NCBI RefSeq assembly: GCF_028289705.1
Contig: NZ_JANQOI010000017.1
Location: 62,001 to 126,000, forward strand
Direction: 5' to 3'
DNA from: Pelagibius sp.
Lineage (GTDB): Bacteria; Pseudomonadota; Alphaproteobacteria; Kiloniellales; Kiloniellaceae
Length of the DNA stretch: 64,000 nucleotides
Shown here: positions 42,877 to 51,050 of the stretch, in pieces
Layout: each line of letters begins with the position of its first letter
How positions within the stretch are numbered: position 1 is the first letter of the stretch
Translations under genes and position numbers: made by a program
The notes under the pieces: generated by a model
The model's input: only the letters and a program-made list of their open reading frames with translations
Databases searched by the model: none
Told to the model about the DNA's origin: nothing

Positions 42877-43260
42877 ACCTGCAAGACCGCACAACAGAAC
42901 GAGGCCCTGAAGGGCGCCATCATCCAAGAGGGTGAAGGCTCCTCCCTTCCCTATGCCGACAACTCCATTGACCTGGTCTTCACTTCAGGCGTTCTCATTC
43001 ACATCGCGCCCGAGAACCTCGGTGCCGTCGTCGACGAGATCGTGCGTGTCGCGCGCCACTACGTGGTCTGCATCGAATACTTCGCCCATGAGCCGACGGA
43101 GGTCGAGTACCACGGTCAGGCCGGTTATCTCTTCAAGCGCGACTTCGGGCAGTTCTACCTGGAACGCCATCCCGGCCTGCGGGTTCTTGACTACGGGTTC
43201 CTCTGGCAGGTGTTGGATTCCGCCGACAATGCCAACTGGTGGCTCTTCGCGAAGGGCTGA
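42634..43260 (+). CDS. Pseudaminic acid biosynthesis-associated methylase
   Basis: A 208-residue class I SAM methyltransferase matching the Pse-associated methylase type (the TIGR03587 family). SAM motif I is ALEVGCNIGRNLLAL, followed by LPYADNSIDLVFTSGVLIHI and the family-typical ending DFGQFYLERHPGLRVLDYGF and NWWLFAKG. It probably O- or N-methylates the nonulosonic acid or its precursor. ATG 42634 follows the conserved leader hairpin. The CMP-sugar synthetase gene begins 16 bases downstream. Confidence 0.9.
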   Translation: MVSKQVEFWRSEFGEAYAQRNNNRITGEGQAALLRDWGKILAHAASPRPESALEVGCNIGRNLLALKHFVATLHGIEPNRFTCKTAQQNEALKGAIIQEGEGSSLPYADNSIDLVFTSGVLIHIAPENLGAVVDEIVRVARHYVVCIEYFAHEPTEVEYHGQAGYLFKRDFGQFYLERHPGLRVLDYGFLWQVLDSADNANWWLFAKG

Positions 43261-43276
43261 TCGCGGCGTGAGACCC

Positions 43277-43978
43277 ATGGCGACCGGCGGACCGACTCTG
43301 GGGCTGATCCCTGCCAAGGGCTCTTCCTCGCGGCTGTCGCGGAAGAACATTCGCAATCTGGGCGACAAGCCGCTGCTGGCCTGGGCCGCCGAGGCGGCGC
43401 GTGAAAGCGGCGTGGTCGACCGCCTGATCCTCTCGACCGAAGACAGTGAGGTGGCGCGGATCGCCGAAAGCTACGGCATCGAGGTTCCCTTCCTGCGGCC
43501 GCGCGCGCTCGCCAGAGATCCGGCAGGGGTCTCCGATACCGCCCTGCATGCAATCGAGCAGCTCGAGGCCTTGGGGGAGCACTTCAGGACCCTGGTCATC
43601 CTGCCGCCGACCTGTCCGCTGCGCACGGCCGAGGACATCCGCGCGGCCTACCGCCTGTTTCTCGAGAAGGACCGCCCGTTTCTGATGAGCGTCTCCGAGT
43701 TCAGCCATACGCCGCTGGCGGCGATGCAGCAGGCGGACGACGGCACCCTCGACCCCTATATGCCGCAGTACTTCGGCCGGCAGTCGCAGGACCTGCCGCC
43801 GGCTTACCGCCCAAACGGCGCGATCCACGTGCTCGACGTGGAAGCTTTCAAACGGGAGCGCTCCTACCTCGCCGAGCCGCTGGTCGGCTATGTCATGCCG
43901 CGCGAACGTAGCATCGACATCGACACGGAAGAGGACCTCCGTGCCGCGGAGTTGCGGCTCGCCGACAGCTTTACCTAG
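43277..43978 (+). CDS. CMP-sugar synthetase (acylneuraminate cytidylyltransferase family, second of three)
   Basis: A 233-residue NeuA-like enzyme: LIPAKGSSSRLSRKNIRNLG (CTP loop), LILSTEDSEVARIAESYG, LPPTCPLRTAEDIRAA, RPNGAIHVLDVEAF and RSIDIDTEEDLRAAEL with the metal Asp residues. ATG 43277 is used; GTG 43268, three codons upstream and with GAAGGG at proper spacing, is a real alternative. It sits between the methylase and pseG, unlike PseF at 35267, and could activate a modified or different nonulosonic acid. Confidence 0.87.
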   Translation: MATGGPTLGLIPAKGSSSRLSRKNIRNLGDKPLLAWAAEAARESGVVDRLILSTEDSEVARIAESYGIEVPFLRPRALARDPAGVSDTALHAIEQLEALGEHFRTLVILPPTCPLRTAEDIRAAYRLFLEKDRPFLMSVSEFSHTPLAAMQQADDGTLDPYMPQYFGRQSQDLPPAYRPNGAIHVLDVEAFKRERSYLAEPLVGYVMPRERSIDIDTEEDLRAAELRLADSFT

Positions 43979-43998
43979 GGATTGTTCCTCAAAATCTG

Positions 43999-45054
43999 AT
44001 GCATGCGGTCTTTCGCGTCGACGGCTCGCCCGCACTTGGCGGCGGGCACGTCATGCGGTGCCTCACCTTGGCACGGGCCCTGACGTCACGGGGCTGGACC
44101 TGCGCCTTCGCGACGACCGCCGCGAGCCCGCAGACGGTCCCCAGCCTCGCGCGGGAGGATCTGCGGCTCATCGAAGGCGACGCAGGGGAGGAGCCTGAGA
44201 CGATGCGGCGCCTCTGGCCAACAGGCACCGACTTGCTGGTGGTCGATCACTACGAAAGGGACCGGACCTTCGAGAGCCGGTGCCGCGGCTGGGCGCGCCG
44301 CATCCTGGCGATCGACGATCTCGCCGACCGCGTGCACGATTGCGATCTTCTGGTGGACCAGACACTCGGCCGCCGTGCCGACGACTACGCCGGTCTGGTG
44401 CCGGAAGACTGCCGGCTGCTGACCGGTGCCGACTATGCTCTGCTGCGTCCGGAGTTCTCAGCGGTCCGCGACGAGAGCTTGTCGCGGAGGAATGAGAGAA
44501 CGGGCCTCGGGCGGATCCTGGTCAACCTCGGAGCAACGGATGCCGAGAACCACAGCCTGGATGTGTTGCGCGCCGTTCAAGAGAGTGGCATTTCTGCCGC
44601 CGTCGACCTGGTGCTCGGCGCCGCGGCGCCACATATCGGCACGCTGGAGGGCATCATCGCCAACATGCCGCAGAGGGTGCGGCTTCACGTCGAGGTGGAT
44701 GACATGGCGTCTTTGATGGCCGCCGCAGACCTGGCCATCGGTGCCGCCGGCACCGCAACCTGGGAGCGCTGCTGCCTCGGCCTGCCGAGCCTGGTGCTGG
44801 TGATCGCGGAGAATCAGCGCCGCATTGCCGAGGCGGTGGTGGCCGCCGGCGCGGCGCGCCTCATCCCCGGCCCGCGCCCCAAGCTGACCGGCCAGATCAA
44901 GGCGGCGCTTCAGGATCTCGCGGACGACGGCGCCGCCCTGAAAGACCTCTCACAAGGCGCCGCGCAGGTCTGCGACGGTCTGGGGGTCCAACGGATCGAA
45001 CGGTTGCTCGCTGCGGCCGACCTCAAGCACGACAGCGCCGCAAGGCAGGTCTAG
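43999..45054 (+). CDS. pseG: UDP-2,4-diacetamido-2,4,6-trideoxy-beta-L-altropyranose hydrolase, PseG
   Basis: A 351-residue GT-B-fold hydrolase. GGGHVMRCLTLARALTSRG supplies the catalytic His17 of PseG. LLVVDHYERD, ILAIDDLADR and LLTGADYALLRPEF are family signatures, and GAAGTATWERCCLGLPSLVL contacts the nucleotide. It removes UDP to free the altrosamine sugar for PseI. Length matches stand-alone PseG (not the PseG-PseH fusion seen in some species). Confidence 0.92.
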   Translation: MHAVFRVDGSPALGGGHVMRCLTLARALTSRGWTCAFATTAASPQTVPSLAREDLRLIEGDAGEEPETMRRLWPTGTDLLVVDHYERDRTFESRCRGWARRILAIDDLADRVHDCDLLVDQTLGRRADDYAGLVPEDCRLLTGADYALLRPEFSAVRDESLSRRNERTGLGRILVNLGATDAENHSLDVLRAVQESGISAAVDLVLGAAAPHIGTLEGIIANMPQRVRLHVEVDDMASLMAAADLAIGAAGTATWERCCLGLPSLVLVIAENQRRIAEAVVAAGAARLIPGPRPKLTGQIKAALQDLADDGAALKDLSQGAAQVCDGLGVQRIERLLAAADLKHDSAARQV

Positions 45055-45085
45055 GCGCGCGGAATGCGAAAGCTGCGAAACGGTC

Positions 45086-45757
45086 ATGACCTCTGACGCC
45101 GACTGGTGGACCAGGCCGCGACGCATCGCGGTCGTGGTCGACAATCCAAGCTGGGTCCTTCCCTTTGCGGAGGAGCTGGTGGAGGCCCTGAACGCCGACG
45201 GGGACCAGGCCACCCTGTTCCGCGACTATGATCAGATTCCCGCCGGAACGGCTGCGTTCTTTCTCGGCTGCATCCGGATCGCGCCGATGCCGGTCCTGGA
45301 GCGGAACCGTTTCAATCTGGTGGTTCACGCCAGCCCGCTGCCCAAGGGCCGCGGTTTCTCGCCGCTGACTTGGCTGATCCTGGAGGGACAAAACGAGGTT
45401 CCGGTCTGCCTGCTGCACGCCGCCCCGGACGTCGATTCCGGCCCGATCATCTATCGCGAGGACCTGCGTTTCGACGGCCATGAGCTGGTCGAGGAAATGC
45501 GCCTCGCCCTGGGCCGCAGCTCCATCGGGCTCTGCCGGAGGTTCCTCTCGGAAGCGACCCCGCCCGCGGGCCAACAGCAGGTCGGCGAGCCGAGCTACTA
45601 CCAACGCCGCAAGCCGGACGACAGCGCGCTCGACCCGCACAAGACCATCGCCGAACAGTTCGACCTTCTGCGCACGGTCGACAACCGGAAGTACCCGGCG
45701 TTCTTCGATTACCGGGGGCATCGCTACGAGATCCGCATCACCAAGCAGGAAAAGTAA
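45086..45757 (+). CDS. Formyltransferase-like protein
   Basis: A 223-residue protein of the formyl transferase N-terminal family (related to methionyl-tRNA formyltransferase). The core NLVVHASPLPKGRGFSPLTW, then LILEGQNEVPVCLLHAAPDV and DSGPIIYREDL hold the folate-site His and Asp (Asn appears displaced), and the C-terminus is a short helical tail. Within nonulosonate clusters such enzymes N-formylate an amino sugar using formyl-tetrahydrofolate. It lies between pseG and pseI with the next start immediately after its stop. Formylation is inferred from family and context. Confidence 0.78.
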   Translation: MTSDADWWTRPRRIAVVVDNPSWVLPFAEELVEALNADGDQATLFRDYDQIPAGTAAFFLGCIRIAPMPVLERNRFNLVVHASPLPKGRGFSPLTWLILEGQNEVPVCLLHAAPDVDSGPIIYREDLRFDGHELVEEMRLALGRSSIGLCRRFLSEATPPAGQQQVGEPSYYQRRKPDDSALDPHKTIAEQFDLLRTVDNRKYPAFFDYRGHRYEIRITKQEK

Positions 45758-46816
45758 GTGACACCCAAAGCCGCCATAGAAATCGCGGGACGGAAGATCG
45801 GCTCCGGCCAGCCGCCCTACATCATCGCCGAGATGTCGGGCAACCATAACGGCGATTTGGAGCGCGCCCTTGCCTTGGTGGAGGCCGCCGCCGCAGCCGG
45901 CGCCGACGCCCTGAAGCTGCAGACCTACACCGCCGACACCATGACCATCGACCATGACGGCGCGGACTTTCGCATCGAAGGCGGCCTCTGGGACGGCAAG
46001 ACGCTCTATGAGCTCTACGAGTGGGCCCACACACCCTGGGATTGGCACGAAGCGCTCTTCGCCAGGGGCCGTGAGCTGAGCCTCGCGGTGTTCAGCAGCC
46101 CGTTCGATGCCAGCGCCGTCGACTTTCTGGAAAGCCTCGATGCGCCGGCCTACAAGATCGCGTCCTTCGAGGCCGTCGACCTGCCGCTCATCGAGAAGGT
46201 CGCCAAGACCGGCAAGCCGATGATCATCTCCACCGGCATGGCCAACATCGAGGAAATCGGCGAGGCCATGGAGACCGCCAGGGCCTACGGCTCAGGCGAG
46301 ATCGTCCTGCTGCACTGCATCAGCGGCTATCCCACGCCACCGGAAGAGGCGAACCTCGAGACCTTGCCGGACCTGGCCAGGCGCTTCGACGCGGTGGCCG
46401 GTCTCTCGGATCACACCCTGGGCCCCTCGGTGCCCATCGCGGCGGTCGCCCTGGGCGCCCAGGTCATCGAGAAGCACTTCACCCTGCGCCGCGCCGACGG
46501 CGGCCCCGATTCGGCCTTTTCTCTGGAACCCGAGGAACTGCGCCAGCTCTGCGAGACCACCCGGACGGCCTGGGCCGCCCTGGGGCGCGTCGACTATGGC
46601 CGCAAGCCGAGTGAAGCCGGCAGCGCCGTCTTCCGCCGTTCGCTCTATGTCGTCGAGGACATCGCCGCCGGCGAGCCCTTCACCGAGAAGAACCTGCGGG
46701 CCATCCGGCCCGGCCACGGCCTGCCGCCGAAACACATCACGGAGCTTCTCGGCCGGCCCGCAAAGACCGCGATCAAACGCGGGACGCCGCTGCGCTGGGA
46801 TCTGGTGAGCTCCTGA
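45758..46816 (+). CDS. pseI: Pseudaminic acid synthase, PseI
   Basis: A 352-residue NeuB-family enzyme with the PseI pattern: YIIAEMSGNHNGDLERALAL, ALKLQTYTADTMT, GKTLYELYEWAHTPW, VFSSPFDASAVDFLESL, HCISGYPTPPEEANL, GLSDHTLG and EKHFTLRRADGGPDSAFSL. The SAF domain follows (RRSLYVVEDIAAGEPFTEKN). It condenses phosphoenolpyruvate with 2,4-diacetamido-2,4,6-trideoxy-altrose. GTG 45758 directly follows the stop of the formyltransferase-like gene, which implies coupling. Confidence 0.95.
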   Translation: MTPKAAIEIAGRKIGSGQPPYIIAEMSGNHNGDLERALALVEAAAAAGADALKLQTYTADTMTIDHDGADFRIEGGLWDGKTLYELYEWAHTPWDWHEALFARGRELSLAVFSSPFDASAVDFLESLDAPAYKIASFEAVDLPLIEKVAKTGKPMIISTGMANIEEIGEAMETARAYGSGEIVLLHCISGYPTPPEEANLETLPDLARRFDAVAGLSDHTLGPSVPIAAVALGAQVIEKHFTLRRADGGPDSAFSLEPEELRQLCETTRTAWAALGRVDYGRKPSEAGSAVFRRSLYVVEDIAAGEPFTEKNLRAIRPGHGLPPKHITELLGRPAKTAIKRGTPLRWDLVSS

Positions 46817-46939
46817 CCATCCACCTCGGTCAGCGGTCCCTGGCCGCGGCCCGCCCCAACCTGAACTTCGCGCACCGATGAGCGCGATCAAGGCCCTTTC
46901 CGCAGTCTTCAAACTCGTCACAACCAAGAAAGTACAGAA

Positions 46940-47794
46940 ATGATCCAAGAAGGCAGGTGTTACGTCGTCGCCGAGATCGGCATCAACCACAACGGGGACA
47001 TCGGCGCGGCAAAGCAGCTCATCAAGGCGGCGAAGGACGCCGGCTGCGACGCGGTGAAATTTCAGAAGCGCACCATCGAGGTGGTCTACACACCAGAGGA
47101 ACTGGCGAAGCCCCGCGAAAACCCCTTCGGCGAGACCAACGGCGACCTGAAGCGGGGGCTGGAGTTCGGCAAGGCGGAATACGACCAGATCGACAGACTC
47201 TGCAAGGAACTGGAGATCGAGTGGTTCGCCTCCCCCTGGGACGAGGCCTCAGTGGACTTTCTCGTCCAGTACGACATCCCCTATCTGAAAATCGCCTCGG
47301 CCTCGGCGACCGACAAGGCGCTGCTGCACCACTGCGCCGCGACCGGCAAGCCGCTGCTGATTTCCACCGGCATGTGCGATCTCGACCTGATCCGGCAGAT
47401 CGTCGCGGCGGTGAAGGACGCCGGCGGCACCATCGCCTGCCTCTACCACTGCACCTCCACCTACCCGGCCAACGCCGAAGAGCTGAACCTGCTTGGCATC
47501 AAGACCCTGGAACAGGAGTTCCCTGACATCCCGATCGGCTACTCCGGCCACGAAGTCGGCCTGCCGACGACGATCATGGCCGCCGCGCTGGGCGCCAAAT
47601 CCATCGAACGGCACATCACCCTCAGCCGGGCGATGTGGGGCTCGGATCAGGCGGCCTCCATCGAGCTGCCGGGCCTGCAGCGGCTGGTGCGCGACATCCG
47701 TGCCTGGGAGGTGGCACGGGGCGACGGCCGGATCGTGATCTATGACTCCGAGCGGCCCATCGCCGACAAGCTGCGCCGGAAGCACACCCTCTAG
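46940..47794 (+). CDS. NeuB-family synthase lacking the SAF domain (third of three)
   Basis: A 284-residue TIM-barrel protein: YVVAEIGINHNGDIGAAKQL, DAVKFQKRTIEVVYTPEEL, WFASPWDEASVDFLVQYDI, YHCTSTYPANAEELNL, GYSGHEVGLPTTIMAAALGA and ERHITLSRAMWGSDQAAS. The C-terminal SAF domain, which in NeuB and PseI closes the active site of the partner subunit, is absent; the protein ends after the barrel (KLRRKHTL). This short type occurs in several glycan clusters. ATG 46940 follows a 123-base gap. It is paired with the CMP transferase 12 bases downstream. Confidence 0.87.
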   Translation: MIQEGRCYVVAEIGINHNGDIGAAKQLIKAAKDAGCDAVKFQKRTIEVVYTPEELAKPRENPFGETNGDLKRGLEFGKAEYDQIDRLCKELEIEWFASPWDEASVDFLVQYDIPYLKIASASATDKALLHHCAATGKPLLISTGMCDLDLIRQIVAAVKDAGGTIACLYHCTSTYPANAEELNLLGIKTLEQEFPDIPIGYSGHEVGLPTTIMAAALGAKSIERHITLSRAMWGSDQAASIELPGLQRLVRDIRAWEVARGDGRIVIYDSERPIADKLRRKHTL

Positions 47795-47806
47795 GGGGCC
47801 GCAGGG

Positions 47807-48511
47807 GTGTCTGTCATTGCCGTCATTCCGGCGCGCGGCGGCTCCAAGACCGTCGCGCGCAAAAACCTCAGGCCCCTGGCCGGTAAGCCCCTGGTTGCCT
47901 GGACCATCGAGGCGGCGAAGGCGGCCCGGGAGGTGGACCGCGTCCTGGTCAGCACCGAGGACGAGGAGATCGCCGCCGCCGCCCGCCAGGCCGGCGCGGA
48001 GGTTCCCTTTCTGCGCCCCGAGGCGCTGGCCGGCGACGATGTGCACTCGGTGATGACGGTGCTGCATGCCCTCGACTGGCTGGAGACGGAAGAAGGCAGC
48101 CTGCCGGAGGCCGTGACCATGCTGCTGCCCACCAGCCCGCTGCGCGAGGCGGCGGACCTGGACCGGGCGGTGGCCCTGTGGCGAAGCGCCGGCGCGCCCA
48201 GCGTGATCTCGGTCTGTACCGCCGGCAGCCCCCTGGGCAGCCTGCGCTGGCTGCGCGACGGCCGGCTGGTGCCCCTGGACGAAGGAGCCAATCGCAACTT
48301 CCAGCGTCAGGACGTGGAGACGCTTTACGCGGTGAACGGTTCCATCTACGTTGCCGCCTCCGCAGCGCTGCGCGAGCAGGGGACTTTCCACATGACGGGG
48401 GCCCTTGGCTCGCCGATGTCCAAGCGCTGTTCCATCGATATCAACACCCTGGAAGACTTCGCGATCGCCGAGGCGCTCGTGTCGCTCGCCGGGCAGGAGA
48501 AACAGGCGTGA
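47807..48511 (+). CDS. CMP-sugar synthetase (acylneuraminate cytidylyltransferase family, third of three)
   Basis: A 234-residue NeuA-like enzyme: VIPARGGSKTVARKNLRPLA, RVLVSTEDEEIAAAARQAG, LLPTSPLREAADLDRAVALW, YAVNGSIYVAASAAL and RCSIDINTLEDFAIAE. GTG 47807 is preceded by a G-rich ribosome binding site (GGGGG). Its stop overlaps the start of the pyruvyltransferase gene as GTGA. It is expected to activate the product of the SAF-less synthase. Confidence 0.88.
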   Translation: MSVIAVIPARGGSKTVARKNLRPLAGKPLVAWTIEAAKAAREVDRVLVSTEDEEIAAAARQAGAEVPFLRPEALAGDDVHSVMTVLHALDWLETEEGSLPEAVTMLLPTSPLREAADLDRAVALWRSAGAPSVISVCTAGSPLGSLRWLRDGRLVPLDEGANRNFQRQDVETLYAVNGSIYVAASAALREQGTFHMTGALGSPMSKRCSIDINTLEDFAIAEALVSLAGQEKQA

Positions 48512-49641
48512 AACGGATTTACCATGTCGGCGGTTGGCATCGGAACTACGGGGACTTCGCCCTGCAGCTTGGCGAGATGCGTATGCTGCGGGCGGCCAGC
48601 GAGGAGTCCCTGGAGTTCATTCCCATCAACTGCCAGACCACCCGCTTTCACCGGGACCTGATCACGCTCATCAACGACGACGCCGATCTGCTGCTGGTCG
48701 GCGGCGGCGGCATGGTCTTTCACCGTCCGGAGGACGACAGCCAATCCGGCTGGCAGTTCAACATCTCGCAGGAGGATCTGGAGCGCCTGACCGTGCCCCT
48801 GGTGGTCTATGGGATCGGCTTCAACAAGTTCTACTTCGACGACCGCGGCTTCAAACCGCAGATGAACGAACACCTGCAGGCCACCCAGGCCAAGGCGGCG
48901 CTGTTTTCCGTCCGCAATCAGGGGACCTTCGACGAGCTTGTCTCCCGCGGGCTCTCGGCCGAGCGGATGGAGGTGATCCCGGACCCGGGCATGTTCGCGC
49001 CCACCGCGCCCCTCAGCCTGCCGGGTCTCACGGAGGGCGACTTCAAGATCGGCCTCAACTGGGCCGGCGACCGGAACTTCTACCGCTTCCCGGAACCCTG
49101 GGAGGAGACCCGGCTGCAGGTGGTCGACGCGCTCTGCGAGGCCCTCAAGCGCCTCTTGGACCGCCAGGGCGGCGGCAGAGTGGTGTTTATCCCGCACCTG
49201 GCGGAGAACATCGACAGCGAGGTCGCCCCGCTGTTCGAGGAACGCCTGGGCGCGGCCTTCTACAACGTGGAGGAGGAACTGCCCTTCCTCTATCCGGCCT
49301 CCCAGGCCCAGTTGCCGCTGTTCGCCGACATCTACCGCCAGATGGATCTGGTCGTCGGCATGAGGGGCCATTCCAACATTGTCCCCTTCGGCCTCGGCAC
49401 CCGGGTCATCGGCCTGGGCAGCCACAACAAGAACCGTTTCTTCCTGGAGCAGATCGGCGAGAGCCAGGCCATGATCAACACGCAGAACTTCCCGAGTGGC
49501 TGTTCGGCGGAGGAGATGCTGGCGACGATGACGGCCGTGGTGGACGACGACAGCCTGGAGGCCCGGCAGGCCGAGCGCCTGGCCGCGCTCACCGCCGTCT
49601 CGGACAGCTTCAACAGACGCGTGGTCGGGCTTCTCGCCTAG
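48508..49641 (+). CDS. Polysaccharide pyruvyl transferase family protein
   Basis: A 377-residue GT-B-like protein of the PF04230 family. Motifs: YHVGGWHRNYGDFALQLGEM, DLLLVGGGGMVFH, VVYGIGFNK, FSVRNQGTFDELVSRGL, VIPDPGMF and DLVVGMRGHSNIVPFGLGTR. Members add pyruvate ketals to sugars from phosphoenolpyruvate, although some relatives serve other transfers. GTG 48508 overlaps the stop of the preceding gene; the longer upstream frame is antisense-type noise in another gene. It probably decorates the exported glycan. Confidence 0.85.
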   Translation: MKRIYHVGGWHRNYGDFALQLGEMRMLRAASEESLEFIPINCQTTRFHRDLITLINDDADLLLVGGGGMVFHRPEDDSQSGWQFNISQEDLERLTVPLVVYGIGFNKFYFDDRGFKPQMNEHLQATQAKAALFSVRNQGTFDELVSRGLSAERMEVIPDPGMFAPTAPLSLPGLTEGDFKIGLNWAGDRNFYRFPEPWEETRLQVVDALCEALKRLLDRQGGGRVVFIPHLAENIDSEVAPLFEERLGAAFYNVEEELPFLYPASQAQLPLFADIYRQMDLVVGMRGHSNIVPFGLGTRVIGLGSHNKNRFFLEQIGESQAMINTQNFPSGCSAEEMLATMTAVVDDDSLEARQAERLAALTAVSDSFNRRVVGLLA

Positions 49642-49676
49642 CCCCCGACGGACGGTCACCCGGACTCATCAGTCGC

Positions 49677-51050
49677 ATGAAACAAAGGGAGAGCGCAGAC
49701 CAGCAGCAGGTCATCTTCTGCCTGCGCGCCGACAGCGACGTCGACCACATCGTGCCGGTGATCGATGCCCTGGCGCGCCAGCGCGACTATGGAATCCGGG
49801 TCGTGATCTACGATCCCATCAAAACCTATGCCGACGACTATCGGATGCAGCATCTGCGGAAGGAGCACGGCATCGAGGCCGAGCACCTGCTGCAGCTGAC
49901 CGCCGTAGGCCTCTGGACGAAGAGTCTTTCCAGGGTCTTTCGCACGCTGTTCCACGGCCTGCTGCGGCTGCAGCGGCGCCTGCCGGCGCCCATCGTGACC
50001 CGGCTGCTGCGGCTGCCGCTGCGCGCCCTGCACCAGCGCTTGAAGGCACTCTGCGCCTCGGATGAGGCCATTGCCGCGCTGACGGAAGAAGTCGGCCGGG
50101 CGCGGAACGGTCTCGTGGTCTTCGATCACACAATCAACCCCCTGGCCGAGGCGGTCACGCGGGTAGCCCGCGGCCGCGGACTGGCGACCCTGGCGCTGCC
50201 GCATTCGGTGCCTCATCTGACCGACCTGCCGCGCGATGCGGTAGTCTCGCCCAGCGATGCCGACGGGTTGGACTGGGGCGCCCTCTACGACCGGGTGGTC
50301 CTGCCCAACGCCCCGTCGGCGGAGCGCTTCGCCCAGGACAGCCGCGACGACAGCCTGCTCACGGTCCTCGGCTCCGCCCGCTTCTGCCGCGGCTGGGGGC
50401 CGACGCTGGAACGCATTGCACCACGCTTCGATTGGAACCCAGGGGCCGGGCAGGCGGTCAAGGTGCTGTTCATTCTTTCGAAGAAGGGCCCCTATGTGGA
50501 CTGGCCCGCGATCAACCGCGTGACCGAACGTCTCTGCCGCGACGAGCGCCTGAGCGTGGTCTTCAAGCCGCATCCAAGGACCGAAGTCAGCGGCCTGCCG
50601 AGCATCGAGAAGAACCCGCGGGTTGCCGTGGCCCCGCCCGCGCTGCCGACAGTCAGCCTCATCCGATGGGCCGACCTGGTGGTCTTCTGGGGTTCGTCGG
50701 TGGTCTATGACGTGATCGGCATGCGCAAGCCGCTGCTGCACCTGGCCTATCCCTTCCGACTGCATTTCGATTTCGAACCCTTCCTGCAGTCCTGCCGGGC
50801 CGACAGCTTCGAGGATTTCTTCGCGCGCCTCGATCACTTCGTCGAGACGCGGGAAGCAACCTACAGCGAAGAGGACGCCCGGGACTGCATGGCGGCGCTT
50901 GTCGAGGGCGAGTCCGGGCCGGTGCTCGAACGCTACCTCGACCTTATGGACAGCCTACTTGCCGGGCCGCCGGCTGAGAGGGCCTTCCCGGAGAGACCCC
51001 TCTCCGCCCAGGAGCAGCAATCAAACGATCTGACCTTCGGAGTTCGCTAG
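49677..51050 (+). CDS. GT-B-like capsule/CDP-glycerol-transferase-type protein
   Basis: A 457-residue protein. Recognisable parts are VIFCLRADSDVDHIVPVIDA at the start, VFDHTINPLAEAVTRVARG and ATLALPHSVPHLTDLP in the middle, and the GT-B donor-site pattern LSVVFKPHPRTEVSGLPSIE, WADLVVFWGSSVVYDVIGM, PLLHLAYPFR. The fold resembles capsule-synthesis and CDP-glycerol glycerophosphotransferase proteins, but no exact family is clear. ATG 49677 is preferred over the much longer upstream open frame, which overlaps two genes. Its stop shares one base with the exporter start. Confidence 0.68.
   Translation: MKQRESADQQQVIFCLRADSDVDHIVPVIDALARQRDYGIRVVIYDPIKTYADDYRMQHLRKEHGIEAEHLLQLTAVGLWTKSLSRVFRTLFHGLLRLQRRLPAPIVTRLLRLPLRALHQRLKALCASDEAIAALTEEVGRARNGLVVFDHTINPLAEAVTRVARGRGLATLALPHSVPHLTDLPRDAVVSPSDADGLDWGALYDRVVLPNAPSAERFAQDSRDDSLLTVLGSARFCRGWGPTLERIAPRFDWNPGAGQAVKVLFILSKKGPYVDWPAINRVTERLCRDERLSVVFKPHPRTEVSGLPSIEKNPRVAVAPPALPTVSLIRWADLVVFWGSSVVYDVIGMRKPLLHLAYPFRLHFDFEPFLQSCRADSFEDFFARLDHFVETREATYSEEDARDCMAALVEGESGPVLERYLDLMDSLLAGPPAERAFPERPLSAQEQQSNDLTFGVR

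Noticed and set aside
48405-49676. Upstream extension of the frame that contains the GT-B-like gene at 49677
   Set aside because: The extension overlaps the third CMP transferase and the pyruvyltransferase gene in another frame and has low-complexity composition.
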